Position numbers and translations under genes: made by a program. From the NCBI GenBank assembly GCA_020342235.1, contig CP073213.1, positions 226,501 through 290,500 of the forward strand: a DNA stretch of 64,000 nt, in the 5' to 3' direction. How positions within the stretch are numbered: the stretch's first letter is position 1; each line of letters begins with the position of its first letter. The notes beneath the pieces were generated by a model, which worked only from the letters and a program-made list of their open reading frames with translations, did no database searches and was not told the DNA's origin. Below are positions 9,656 to 18,854 of this stretch, piece by piece. Origin of the DNA: Saccharomycopsis phalli (lineage: Eukaryota > Ascomycota > Saccharomycetes > Ascoideales > Saccharomycopsidaceae).

Positions 9656-10117
9656 GAATAAATAAATAGAGGGATTTTCTAATAATTATTATACTGGTCA
9701 TCGGAAGTTGTATATAACTAAAATGTTGAAGAAGCTAACTGATCTAATAGTATTATGAGGCCGTACGGATAGTGATCTCAGAAGCTGAAGGTAACTGAAG
9801 GCATCTCAGAAAAGAATATAAATAGGATAGGAAATAGCTAGTATAGTAACAAGTATAAGAATATCTACAACAGTAAGATATGGAAGTCATTTGAGAGAAA
9901 CGCCAGATTATGACATAAAAGAGAAACACAAACTGAGACTTGTGATGAATTAGGTACCTGATCTGTGCGTCATTCGACAAATTGGGAAACCACCACTTTA
10001 TCAGACGGGAACACATACATGCATATATGTGCATATAAACACTTTCAAGAATTCACTTACAGATGCATATATAAAAAGCCCAGCCTTTGCTCTTTTTCTT
10101 AACCTGCACCAGTTATA
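9656..10117 (+). promoter_or_regulatory. S2 promoter region
   Basis: Shared with the other modules. ATGCATATATGTGCATATAAACAC lies at about 10018-10041. AATTCACTTACAGATGCATATATAAAAAG at about 10049-10077 holds a TATA box (TATATAAAAAG), followed by AGCCTTTGCTCTTTTTCTTAACCTGCACC and ATG at 10118. The ATGCAT/ATGCATAT palindromes occur repeatedly and look like operator sites of a homodimeric factor; this is inference. The reading frame at 9753-10034 on the other strand is not a gene. Confidence 0.55.
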
Positions 10118-10618
10118 ATGAACCCTGTGCTTTTCGTTCTTTTGATTGGAAGCGTGTTTGCTGACCATTCTTTTTCAGTATCATCTTACTTAACAACCTA
10201 TTCGATAGATGGAGTTCTTTTGACCGTCTCAGCACCCATTGCTACTACTGTTACTTCCCATGGTGTTACTTTCACTTTATTTATTGGGGTGGACCAACCA
10301 TTGTCAGAACCACAGGTGCCTTCTGTGGTGAGTGTCATTACCTCTGGAGACTCTGTGACTACTATCATGCCGTCGAACATTCATGGAAACGTGAGTTTGG
10401 CTACGGTTACTCTCGGGCAGGGAAATACTAGTCATATTGTTACAGCTACCGTTGATCCTGCACTGAAATTAACCGGTTCTTCTGTGAACGTGTCTTCTTC
10501 GTCAGGTTCAGCTTCTTCAAAAGGTGCTGGCGTCGTTGCTCATGGTGTGTTGGACAATAGCTATTACTACTTGGCTTTAGTTTCTGGAGGCCTTGTTGGT
10601 ATCTTGGCATTGCTTTAA
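10118..10618 (+). CDS. S2: small secreted, GPI-type Ser-rich protein
   Basis: 166 aa, same family as S1. Signal peptide MNPVLFVLLIGSVFA, mature start DHSFSVSSYLTTY, variable segment about residues 28-72 (YSIDGVLLTVSAPIATTVTS), conserved core VPSVVSVITSG...PSNIHGNVSLATVTLGQGNTSH, Ser-rich stretch SSSSGSASSKGAG, and a C-terminal hydrophobic GPI-type signal. Function unknown. Its stop codon faces that of protease P2 with 269 bp between them. The near-identical core and divergent mid-segment suggest gene conversion or selection acting on different parts. Confidence 0.85.
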   Translation: MNPVLFVLLIGSVFADHSFSVSSYLTTYSIDGVLLTVSAPIATTVTSHGVTFTLFIGVDQPLSEPQVPSVVSVITSGDSVTTIMPSNIHGNVSLATVTLGQGNTSHIVTATVDPALKLTGSSVNVSSSSGSASSKGAGVVAHGVLDNSYYYLALVSGGLVGILALL

Positions 10619-10887
10619 TTATAGATTTTTATTCAGTTTATGTCTACTTTTTATGCTTAACTGTGAATTGTGTATAGTAGATCTAGAGTAAATATTAGGT
10701 GAAGTTTTTAATTTGACTGCTGGCAGGCTTGTTCATTTTACTTGTTAGCATTGCGAGAATTTATTCATAATATCAGCGTGGTATCAAATTAGGCTTGAAT
10801 TCTAAGTATTATTATATCTTTACTGATTAATAAAAGCAATACTACGCCCGTTATCTACAAAGGTTATAATCAATAATAAAACATGAC

Positions 10888-12285
10888 TTATGAAATCAAA
10901 GCCATACCTAACATAATAGAAACAATGAGATAAATTGGCCAGTTCACGTTCAAACAAACTCCAGCATTTTTTTTCCCGCTGGCAGATGGAGTGGCAGACG
11001 AAGATGAAGAAGTAGAACTGCTACTGTTGGTGGAATCAGCAAACCCAAAATTCGACCCTGCAGAGTTTGCCTTTGGTTTACCAACAGTAAAAGACGTATT
11101 CCCAAGATCAAAGTAAGAGTAGGCATTGTCAAAAAAGGGTATCCCAAATATGGCATTCACAGATCTTGAAGTTCCATAGGTAAAGGGATAACCACAATAC
11201 TGTTCTCCATCGATGGTTTGTTTTTGGGTCACGTATGGCCACATTGGCACATCAATAGTCACTGAACTATTAGGATCAAAACTAAAAGAAACCAGTGCCT
11301 TGGCTATTTCCTCACACTTCATAAAAAAGTTACTTTCACTCCAGATATAGTTCGAAAATTGCGAGAATATCACACTAGAAACGTTCTGTGAGAAAGATAA
11401 CGTAGGAGTACCAGTATCAACATAGTATATATCAGGAGCAACCGCCACCGAATGATCACCAGTATTAATAGTGGCATCCGCATAAACATAATATCCATTA
11501 TAGACACCACCGAGAATGAAAGGAACTGTGACCGTGTCTCCATCAATCTGTGACATGTCTGGCCCTGCACCACCAAACACAATTGATCCATGTTTACTAG
11601 TAGAATTGAGGTTTACAGCAAATGCAAAATTATCAACAATACCAGAAGTCCATAATTTTCGAGGTAGGTTATCGTATTGAAACCGAAACTCAGATGCTCT
11701 CCCAGCAGATGCTTCCAACGTCCGAGGTCCAAGACCGAGATTGTTCATTGCACTACCTTCATGAACTGCCGCAAAAATCGCACCTTTAACTTCAGTGCCA
11801 AACACGTTGATCGTATCATTCACATATTCTCCATAGGAATATGTATTGACGTTGCCAAATAGGGAAAGAAATTCCATTCCAGTTTTAATCAATGACATGG
11901 AACTTGAAGGGTCAAACAATTGGTCACAAAGCATAAATTTTGAGTCATTTGTCGGGTTCCCTTGATTGATGAATGTGAGATTTCCCACATTTCCATAATT
12001 ATAATTCACAGCTGTATCAAGCAATATATCATTTCTTTTCCGAATGACGGAAGTGTTTGAACAAAATGGACTGGGTGAAGACCAAACAGTCAAATCTGAT
12101 GCGCCAGTGTCAATTCTAACTCTGGTGGTAAAATTTTTGCTTCCAAGTCCTAGTTCCACAAACCAATAGTTACTATAAAGTTCAACAGGAACTTCAAGGA
12201 CACCATTTTTGGCATTTTCTCTCTTGATGATGGAACCAAAAACCAACAAAGGCGCCAAAATAAAATTAAGCAAGTATACTTTCAT
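10888..12285 (-). CDS. GPI-anchored yapsin-like aspartic protease P2
   Basis: 465 aa, complete. Signal peptide (MKVYLLNFILAPLLVFGS), then a Kex2-type Lys-Arg site at about residues 21-22 (IIKRENAKNG), so almost no propeptide. First catalytic motif IDTGASDLTVWSS, flap YSYGEYVNDTINVFG, second motif YYVDTGTPTLSF. Many N-x-S/T sites. Ser-rich linker NSSSSTSSSSSATPS, then a GPI-type tail VNWPIYLIVSIMLGMALIS. Family A1 yapsins cut surface or secreted proteins, often near basic residues; the substrate here is not known. Convergent with S2. Confidence 0.92.
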   Translation of the reverse strand: MKVYLLNFILAPLLVFGSIIKRENAKNGVLEVPVELYSNYWFVELGLGSKNFTTRVRIDTGASDLTVWSSPSPFCSNTSVIRKRNDILLDTAVNYNYGNVGNLTFINQGNPTNDSKFMLCDQLFDPSSSMSLIKTGMEFLSLFGNVNTYSYGEYVNDTINVFGTEVKGAIFAAVHEGSAMNNLGLGPRTLEASAGRASEFRFQYDNLPRKLWTSGIVDNFAFAVNLNSTSKHGSIVFGGAGPDMSQIDGDTVTVPFILGGVYNGYYVYADATINTGDHSVAVAPDIYYVDTGTPTLSFSQNVSSVIFSQFSNYIWSESNFFMKCEEIAKALVSFSFDPNSSVTIDVPMWPYVTQKQTIDGEQYCGYPFTYGTSRSVNAIFGIPFFDNAYSYFDLGNTSFTVGKPKANSAGSNFGFADSTNSSSSTSSSSSATPSASGKKNAGVCLNVNWPIYLIVSIMLGMALIS

Positions 12286-12890
12286 ATTGCCGGTAGTGTC
12301 GGAAATATTACTGAATTGTTTTGTTTTAAATCTAGCGTGTTTAACAAGATGGCTGCCGACCTATATTTATACTTGAAATGTTTAGGGGTAGTATGCTGCT
12401 ATCTGTACGGCCACGCTCCACTCCGAGACAATTTTGACTATTGGTGTAAGAGTAATGTAAATAGATGGTTTTTATTCCAATAATTATACCTTATTTGATT
12501 GATTATTTATATTTTGGTCAACTCTCCTATTAGACTATCCTGTTGTACGTTGCAAAAAGCAACATGGTATACTGATTCATATGTGTAAGACATAAATATT
12601 CACATTTGGTTTTTCAGTACCTATCGAGTCACACACACAAGATATTCCCTATTCTGTTGATGCCTGCTTCAATAAGTAGGATACCTACCTAGACGCAAAG
12701 TAATGCGTCTTTATACTTCAACTTAGCACATGTCTAATTATAAATTACCCAGTCTCATTTAGTTTTGAATACTGCGTTTCTGGCTTATTATTTAATGAAG
12801 AATACTAGACAGGGTACGGGTCCACCTTACATCCGGAAACCACATTAAAGTAGGCCAACTAGACACCATGTAATATTAATCTTAACTATA
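12286..12890 (-). promoter_or_regulatory. P2 upstream region with conserved hairpin
   Basis: About 600 bp shared with P4 (35133-35735) and P5 (42796-43340), and in part with P3 (28137-28525). It contains an 18-nt hairpin, GACGCA-AAGTAA-TGCGTC, at 12692-12709, about 407 bp upstream of the protease ATG, at the same distance as in P4 and P5. Proximal TATA-like sequence TATATTTATAC is near 12361. No gene is seen in it. Confidence 0.5.
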
Positions 12891-12916
12891 TAATTAGGCG
12901 GAGAGGTTGTACAAAA

Positions 12917-14459
12917 ATGGAAAAACTTCCTTCAAGTAACGCAAGTTTGCAAAACAGTGCGTCCGAAGGGCCTGAGGGCCCTCCGGTTCGTCAATCGTCA
13001 GCGGATTTCCCTGGCGACCATCCTGAACTTAATGGTATCGACATTGACACATTCCCTAGGCTGTACGACGACACTCACCTGAATGCCACCGCATCACAAC
13101 TCCCTTCCAGCCACGCTCAAGGCAGCACCTCTTACGGCCAGCAAAGAGACCGCAACTTTTACGCACTCGCAAACGACATTTCTGAAAGAGGTAACGACCC
13201 TCAATCCCATCGCCAACCATGGGGAGAGACCTTTAAACCTACCCCGCCTCCCCCTTCAGACTCCAGTGAATCTGAGTTACGAGCATGGGCACATAACCTA
13301 TACGAAATACACATGAACACTACTAAAATGCTCAACTGGATCACAAAATCCCATGACGTCATCTTATATGCCCATAAATCAGCGATGTACTCCCTCGGGG
13401 AGACAACACGCGCCCTCAATGAAGCAAAGAAGCAATGCGCAGTCCTCGAAGCTAAGGTAGCTAGCTTAAAAAGTAGCAGCCAGATCCCCTCCACTCTGTT
13501 CAACACCAAATCAGGTATAGCCACCGGAAAACGACCAGCTAACGGCTCAACTTATGCTAGTGTCGCGGCCAGAAACCAGACGCAAGGAAGTTCGCAAGGA
13601 AACTCACAAGGAAACTCACAAGGACGCTCACAAGGACACCCAAAAAAATCATCCTCCAAAAAAGACCCAAACGCCCCATCAGGCACTGACTTACTTAAGC
13701 AGGGCAAGATGGTATTCCTCCGCAACCCAGAGACCCTGGAATCCCTCACACGCGCCCAGCGAACAGAACTTAAAAACAGCACTGACGAATTCTTTAGAGA
13801 ATTCCCCAGCGCTGAATCCTTCTCCCGCACCCGACACAACCACATCCGTATCCACCTCAAAGAGAAAGCCAATGAGGAATCCGTCCAAGCAGCTCGCACT
13901 GCATTCAGGTCCCCTGGACTCCTTGACACCACCCCCCTGGGATATATGTGTGCTCACTGCTATCCCAATGTGGGTACCACCAACGCAACTTGCTATTGAG
14001 CTCCAATCCATAGCAAATAATCGAGGCTGGGAGGGAAACATCTTAGCCGCTCTACCAAGAGCCCTAATCACTGACTTTAAGTACTTCCAATGGGACCAAG
14101 TCGACCCCGAAACCAGAAACAATTACTGCGCCTGGATCTCTTTTGTTTCCGAACAAGCTGCGGAGCTCATGTCAAAAACAACGATCAACATTGACGGAAT
14201 CACCATCAATTCACTCCAAAAACCACGGACGAACCGCCGCATACGGAAAAAGCTCAGACCAGACGAAGAAGACTCATCAAACCCGGTACGCAGTACCCGC
14301 AGTCAAGGCCTCCCTGAAGGCCGTCAAATCCTTGTGCCAAAACTCCCAGGACAAACACCAACCTCCATCGCTCCACCACAAACTGCCCCAGCTCAATCGC
14401 AGCCAAATGAAATTCCTCCACCACAAAGTCCGCGGGGATCCACGGCCATGGAACAATGA
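12917..14459 (+). pseudogene. LINE copy B ORF1 (gag-like), one frameshift
   Basis: Starts at ATG 12917, only about 11 nt inside the element. The frame breaks at a run of six C near 13930-13938, where one extra C shifts it; the downstream frame then continues (IPMWVPPTQLAIELQSI...) to the TGA at 14457-14459. The N-terminus shares PPVRQSSADFPG and LNGIDIDTFPRL with the fragment at 31194. The middle carries a short Gln/Gly/Ser repeat (QGNSQGNSQGRSQG) and a basic KKSSSKKD stretch likely to bind RNA. The last four bases of the ORF, ATGA, contain the ORF2 start. Confidence 0.82.
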
Positions 14460-17400
14460 AGATAATTATCATTTGCATCAACATACAAAAGAAACTAGCA
14501 ATGTTAGAAGGCACATTGAACCACTACAAGAACACATCGGCAATCATCATGGTACAAGAGCCTCCTTACCGTTTCGGGGAGTGGGGCCAAACAAACCTAC
14601 GAGAAGCATATACCATGTTCGATCAAACAAACACACCTATCACTTCCCACTCCCCCAGGGACGACCAAGACGGAGACGACGTGAATCCGGCACCCATTCG
14701 CTCAAGAGTCGTCACCTACGTGAGTAACCACATCATTCAATCCGCCTCACCAAAGTTCCACATTCATCAAATTCTTCCGCTATCCAACAGGGACATATTG
14801 GGCCTCAGAATATCATCGCGGAAACTCACCTTTGATCTCATTAACATCTACAATGCACCAGTGGGCTCAGCACCCCACCTACGATCAACGTCCCTTGAGA
14901 CACTCCAATCCTATATCATATCTCTTGAAGGCCGGTTCAAGGGTATAATCATGGGAGATCTTAACGCATGTCATTCCTCTTTTACCTCGCGTAGCGCTAG
15001 CACACGAGAGTCAAAAGCACACTCAGCAACAATAGAAGGTATTATTACAGCAGGAGGGCTCTCTTGCCTAAATGAATTCGATAAGCCAATACACCAAGGA
15101 GGCAACACTCTTGATGTAGTGTTTGCTAGCGACTGTCTTTACAGGTATGTTTCGCCACTGAAAAAGCTTCGCAATTTCGGCTCAGATCATTTTGGAATAC
15201 GTGTTAACGTGAGACAATCAGGTATCAAAACAAAGGGACCAGTTCGGTTAGTACCAGACTTTTCTAAGACAGATTGGCCAGAGCTATGCGAAGAGCTCAA
15301 CCGCCATCGCCTTAGGCTCCTGATTAAAACGCCACAAAAGCTCAATAAGGTCACGAGCAGCTTCACAAGAAGAATAGCATCCCTCCTTTTTAAGCATACT
15401 CCAGAGAAAAAAGTATGTTACTGCTCTAAGAAATGGTTTACCCCCGAAGTCAGGGCCTCATTTGACAGGATGCGTCACATGAATGCGGAGGACCCGTTAA
15501 GACATGAAGCTCAACAATCATTTATCAGGACAGTAAAGAAGGCGAAAGCGACCTGTTGGAACAGGTTCCTTGAGCAACTAGACCAGGCATCCATCTGGAA
15601 GGCCCTCAAGTACTCCGTACCTAGTGTCAACCACAAGATGGCATTACCGCATGATGACCAGGTGATATTATTCGGCGATACCTTTTACCCACAGATTTCT
15701 GTGGGTGAAAGCCTTTCCTCGAATACCTTCACCCCGCACAAAGTTGATAGCAACTCTATAAGCCTAATAACCAAAGAGGAGATACATAACACCCTACGCT
15801 ACTTGAAATTAAAGAAGGCCCCAGGGCCGGACAGAGTAACGGTGGGGCAGATCAGAGAACTATGGAAAGGATCCAATTTCCTGGACCAACTTGAAGCCAT
15901 CTACAATGCATGCCTCTCCTTAGGCACATGCCCGAATCAGTGGAAGGAAAGTATTACAGTAGTGATCCCCAAACCGGGTAAACCTGATTACAACAAAGCC
16001 AAGGCTTATCGACCGATAAGTCTCTTGAATATCATGGGGAAAATCTTTGAATCAATCATGACGCAGCGTTTGGCAGCTACGATTAGACTACCAGACCAAC
16101 AGTACGGAGGCCGGGCAGGATACTGTGCGACTGATGCTGTTATGAAACTCATCAACGATGCTGATATGCACAGAAATAGGCAAAAGAAGCGTGAACTACG
16201 GCAGTACCAGAAGGGCATCAGCACCCCTCCATCACAGCACAAGCACATGGGTGCAGTGCTAGTCGATATCAAAGGAGCTTTCAACAACATGAACCACCCC
16301 ATCCTCTTATCGAAGATGAAAGAAGTTGGGGCCCCGGGCGAGATAATCAATTGGACCAGCAGTTTCCTAACCAATAGGAAAACAAAACTCCGGATCAACA
16401 ACAAGCTCTCAGAGAAGTGGATACCAGTGACTTTTGGAGTGCCTCAGGGCTCGCCGATCTCGCCTATCCTTTTCATGATCTATACCCACGACCTCTATAA
16501 GCGACTACGAGACCATAGGGTCAAAGTAATTGGCTTTATCGATGACATAACCATATACAAGACAACCGGACAGCGGACAATCCAGAGGGCGCTCTCACAG
16601 AGCCTCAGCATATGCCACCAGTGGGCCCAAGAAAACTACACAGGCTTTGACTACGGGGAAAAATTACAATACATCAGATTCTTAGCAAAATCACGCGGCT
16701 CAATTCTCCACCTTCCAGACGGAACAATAAAGGAAGAGTCCACAGAGGTGAAACTACTAGGGATATCCTTAGACTAAAAACTTAGTTTCAGACAACACAT
16801 TGGGAACATGACACTTCGTTTGAAGAGAACCGCTGGACGGATACAGGCCATTAGTCGCATCACCAATGGAACCCGAGGGAAGACCACGCTAATCTTGTTT
16901 AAGACATGCGCGCTACCCCTCATCACATATGGACTAGAGATTTTCTACCATAAGTTAACCAAGACCCAGATCGAAGCCATCAGAGTATGTTACAACATTT
17001 CATTGCGTAATGCACTTGGCATGTTGAAACCGACCCTGACCGGAATCCTCAATATCGAAGCAGGGATGCTTCCGATCCAAATTCTTTTAAAACGAGCCGC
17101 GATAGAAAAGTGTGTGAGATGGTTCACTAACACTAACATAAAAAACCCCCTACAAGATAGCATCAATAAGCAAATAGTACTCGGGGTCACAAACCGGGAC
17201 GCCTACTCATACCCTCTCATACGAGAATCCTTTGAAAGCCTTGGCATAAGTGCGCCATACCAAAGATAATTTAAAGAAGCTGCATCAAATATAGATCATC
17301 ATGCAGAAGTGTTAGTCCAAACCCATTCGGAACTGTCAGATAGTCAGAGTTCAGCCCTGCAGGGACGAAAGAAATGGGCCCTTAAAGACCAAATAAACAC

Positions 17401-17830
17401 AAAGATGACCAAGGAATGGCAAAAACTAGTGGACACTGACGAGATTGCTCTCCCAGTCCACTATAGAACTCTACGCGGAACGGATTCACCGGTGGTTACC
17501 ACCGCTAAAGATAAACTCCTACTAGCCGAGGCCTTAGCCGACCCAAAGAATATTTTGAGCCTGATAAGCCAACTCCTAAGTGGAAAAAGCTTCGTATCAA
17601 GTACCATTAAAAAACAGGTTGACCCTAATTACAATCTGAAATGCCTTAGGTGCGACATTCCCTCCCCAACAATATTCCATGACCTATCATGCCCATGTTT
17701 AGAGGTATTCCGAACTCAGGAAACAATCTGCGAAGGCCTCACAGCCAGAGCGCAGATTCGCCGCCTCTTTACAGACGCAAAATCAGTTCATTCTCTTATA
17801 GGTTTCTACACGTTAGTGCTGGATGGGTAG
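14456..17830 (+). pseudogene. LINE copy B ORF2: endonuclease + reverse transcriptase with two stops
   Basis: 1125 codons, the same length as copy A ORF2, interrupted only by in-frame TAA at 16775-16777 and 17267-17269, both after the reverse-transcriptase core. Endonuclease motifs MVQEPPYRF, MGDLNACHSSF and GSDHFGIRV; RT motifs VVIPKPGKPDY, AYRPISLLN, LVDIKGAFNNM, GVPQGSPISPILF and FIDDI; C-terminal knuckle CLRCDIPSPTIFHDLSC. The first stop would leave EN and RT but remove the C-terminal part. Young-looking but probably not autonomous. Confidence 0.88.
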
Positions 17831-18107
17831 ATTCCTTTTCCTTTTGCAGTACACAAGAAGGGCGGCCGGGCAGGCAGTCCCTCCGGGGGGCGAGACTCCA
17901 TAGCTCTTTCTGGGTCATCTCTCTTCAACAGTTCCTTAAAGATCAAGTCGAAAGTTTTTATCCCCATTCAAAGGGTTTTCTCTCGACTCCAAAATTAGCG
18001 GCGCCGTCCTTAGTTTTCTAGACGGTGAAATATCAATCTCACCCTTCTGGGGAGCCTAGTATAGCTATAGAAGTAAATAAACATTATTATTATTATTATT
18101 ATAATTA

Positions 18108-18352
18108 GGCGGAGGGCTACCGAGTTAGTACCTTGGGGAGGGGATGGCTAAAGTCACCTCCAAAGATCTAGATGAAAAATTCATTGCCCCTCCAATGCTC
18201 ATTACCTTACATATTTACAAGCTCTGGTCGAAAGTTTTTTATCTCTGTTGCAGAGTTTTCTTTCGATGACTATATAGCAGCACCGTCCTTAGTCATAGAC
18301 GGCGAAGTATAAATCTCCTCTAGGAGCCTAGTATAGCTATAGCCTTAAATAA
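18108..18352 (+). mobile_element. LINE 3' UTR fragment (subfamily A)
   Basis: Matches the 3' UTR of copy A: GGGCTACCGAGTTAGTACCTTGGGG, the CCGTCCTTAGTCATAGACGG hairpin, and CTAGTATAGCTATAGCCTTAAATAAATATTAATT at its end. 5'-truncated and non-coding. LINE B inserted at its left border. Confidence 0.8.
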
Positions 18353-18464
18353 ATATTAATTAAATAATAAATGACGACTCGTCGTTATACAACTAATCTA
18401 CCAGGTAAAATCGAAAATGTTCTATTAATCTCTATATCCAAGCCTATGTTGTTAAGCATCTAGT

Positions 18465-18623
18465 TTACCAATTACCATTTCTAGTAGCATCCGGAACATA
18501 AATTGCCATTTTTGAGAAAATGGGTCCGTTACCTGAGTCGCTATGCTCCTCTTGTGGAATTGGCGCCGCTGACGTAATAGCAAAGACTGTGGCAGCAATA
18601 AAAAAATGGGTTTGAAATTGCAT
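18465..18623 (-). CDS. Small secreted peptide precursor, MQFQT family (52 aa)
   Basis: 52 codons from ATG 18623 (an upstream in-frame ATG at 18698 would place extra residues before an otherwise perfect signal peptide, and the paralogue supports the shorter start). Signal peptide MQFQTHFFIAATVFAITSA, predicted cut before APIPQEE. The mature part is about 33 aa with the motif APIxxxxHSDSG and no Lys-Arg site or Cys. It is related to the peptide at 36413-36556, which shares MQFQT, the signal core, API and H-(S/A)-(D/E)-S-G. The sequence CCCTTTTTATACTG about 50 bp upstream looks like a TATA region. Function unknown; not an obvious alpha-factor precursor. Divergent from the Kex1-like gene. Confidence 0.6.
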   Translation of the reverse strand: MQFQTHFFIAATVFAITSAAPIPQEEHSDSGNGPIFSKMAIYVPDATRNGNW

Positions 18624-18854
18624 GATTATAATAATGGATTGTCTTTTGATTGTTGATAATATCATCGAAATCTGTCCCTTTTTATACTGAAAAAACATGA
18701 AACGTATAGCAATCCTTGATTGGGGGTGTATGCAAGGTGCATTCTGAGACTACAGATAGACAAACTTTCATGATGCACGTCTTTGAAACACACCTTCCAG
18801 GTATTTTTGGGCTTTTGAAACTTGCAACTGTTTAATTACTTTTATTCTTTCTGG
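18624..18854. promoter_or_regulatory. Shared divergent promoter of the MQFQT peptide and the Kex1-like gene
   Basis: 231 bp between two outward-reading ATGs. TATA-like TTTTTATACTG on the peptide side at about 18680-18690. No other gene fits. Co-expression is plausible but inferred only from the arrangement. Confidence 0.45.

Larger units (their letters stand above)
12906..18102 (+). mobile_element. Full-length LINE (copy B) with few lesions
   Basis: About 5.2 kb. A 15-bp target-site duplication, TATAATTAGGCGGAG, is seen at 12891-12905 and directly after the (ATT)n tail near 18090-18116. ORF1 (12917-14459) has one frameshift. ORF2 (14456-17830) has two in-frame TAA codons. The 3' UTR carries the hairpin pair (CCGTCCTTAGTTTTCTAGACGG at about 18004-18025). 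The protein differs clearly from copy A in ORF1 but is close in ORF2, so A and B are two subfamilies. The insertion point lies next to an older LINE 3' fragment (18108-18352) at the outer border of module 2. Confidence 0.92.

Noticed and set aside
11370-11591. Overlapping frames inside proteases (MDQL... type, repeated in every copy)
   Set aside because: Frame-shifted shadows of the conserved protease sequence without independent features.
13691-14122. Frames antisense to LINE B ORF1
   Set aside because: Shadows of the LINE coding strand.
18465-18623. Alpha-factor-type mating pheromone precursor
   Set aside because: Secreted and short, but lacks Lys-Arg sites and repeated peptide units; kept as an unnamed secreted peptide.
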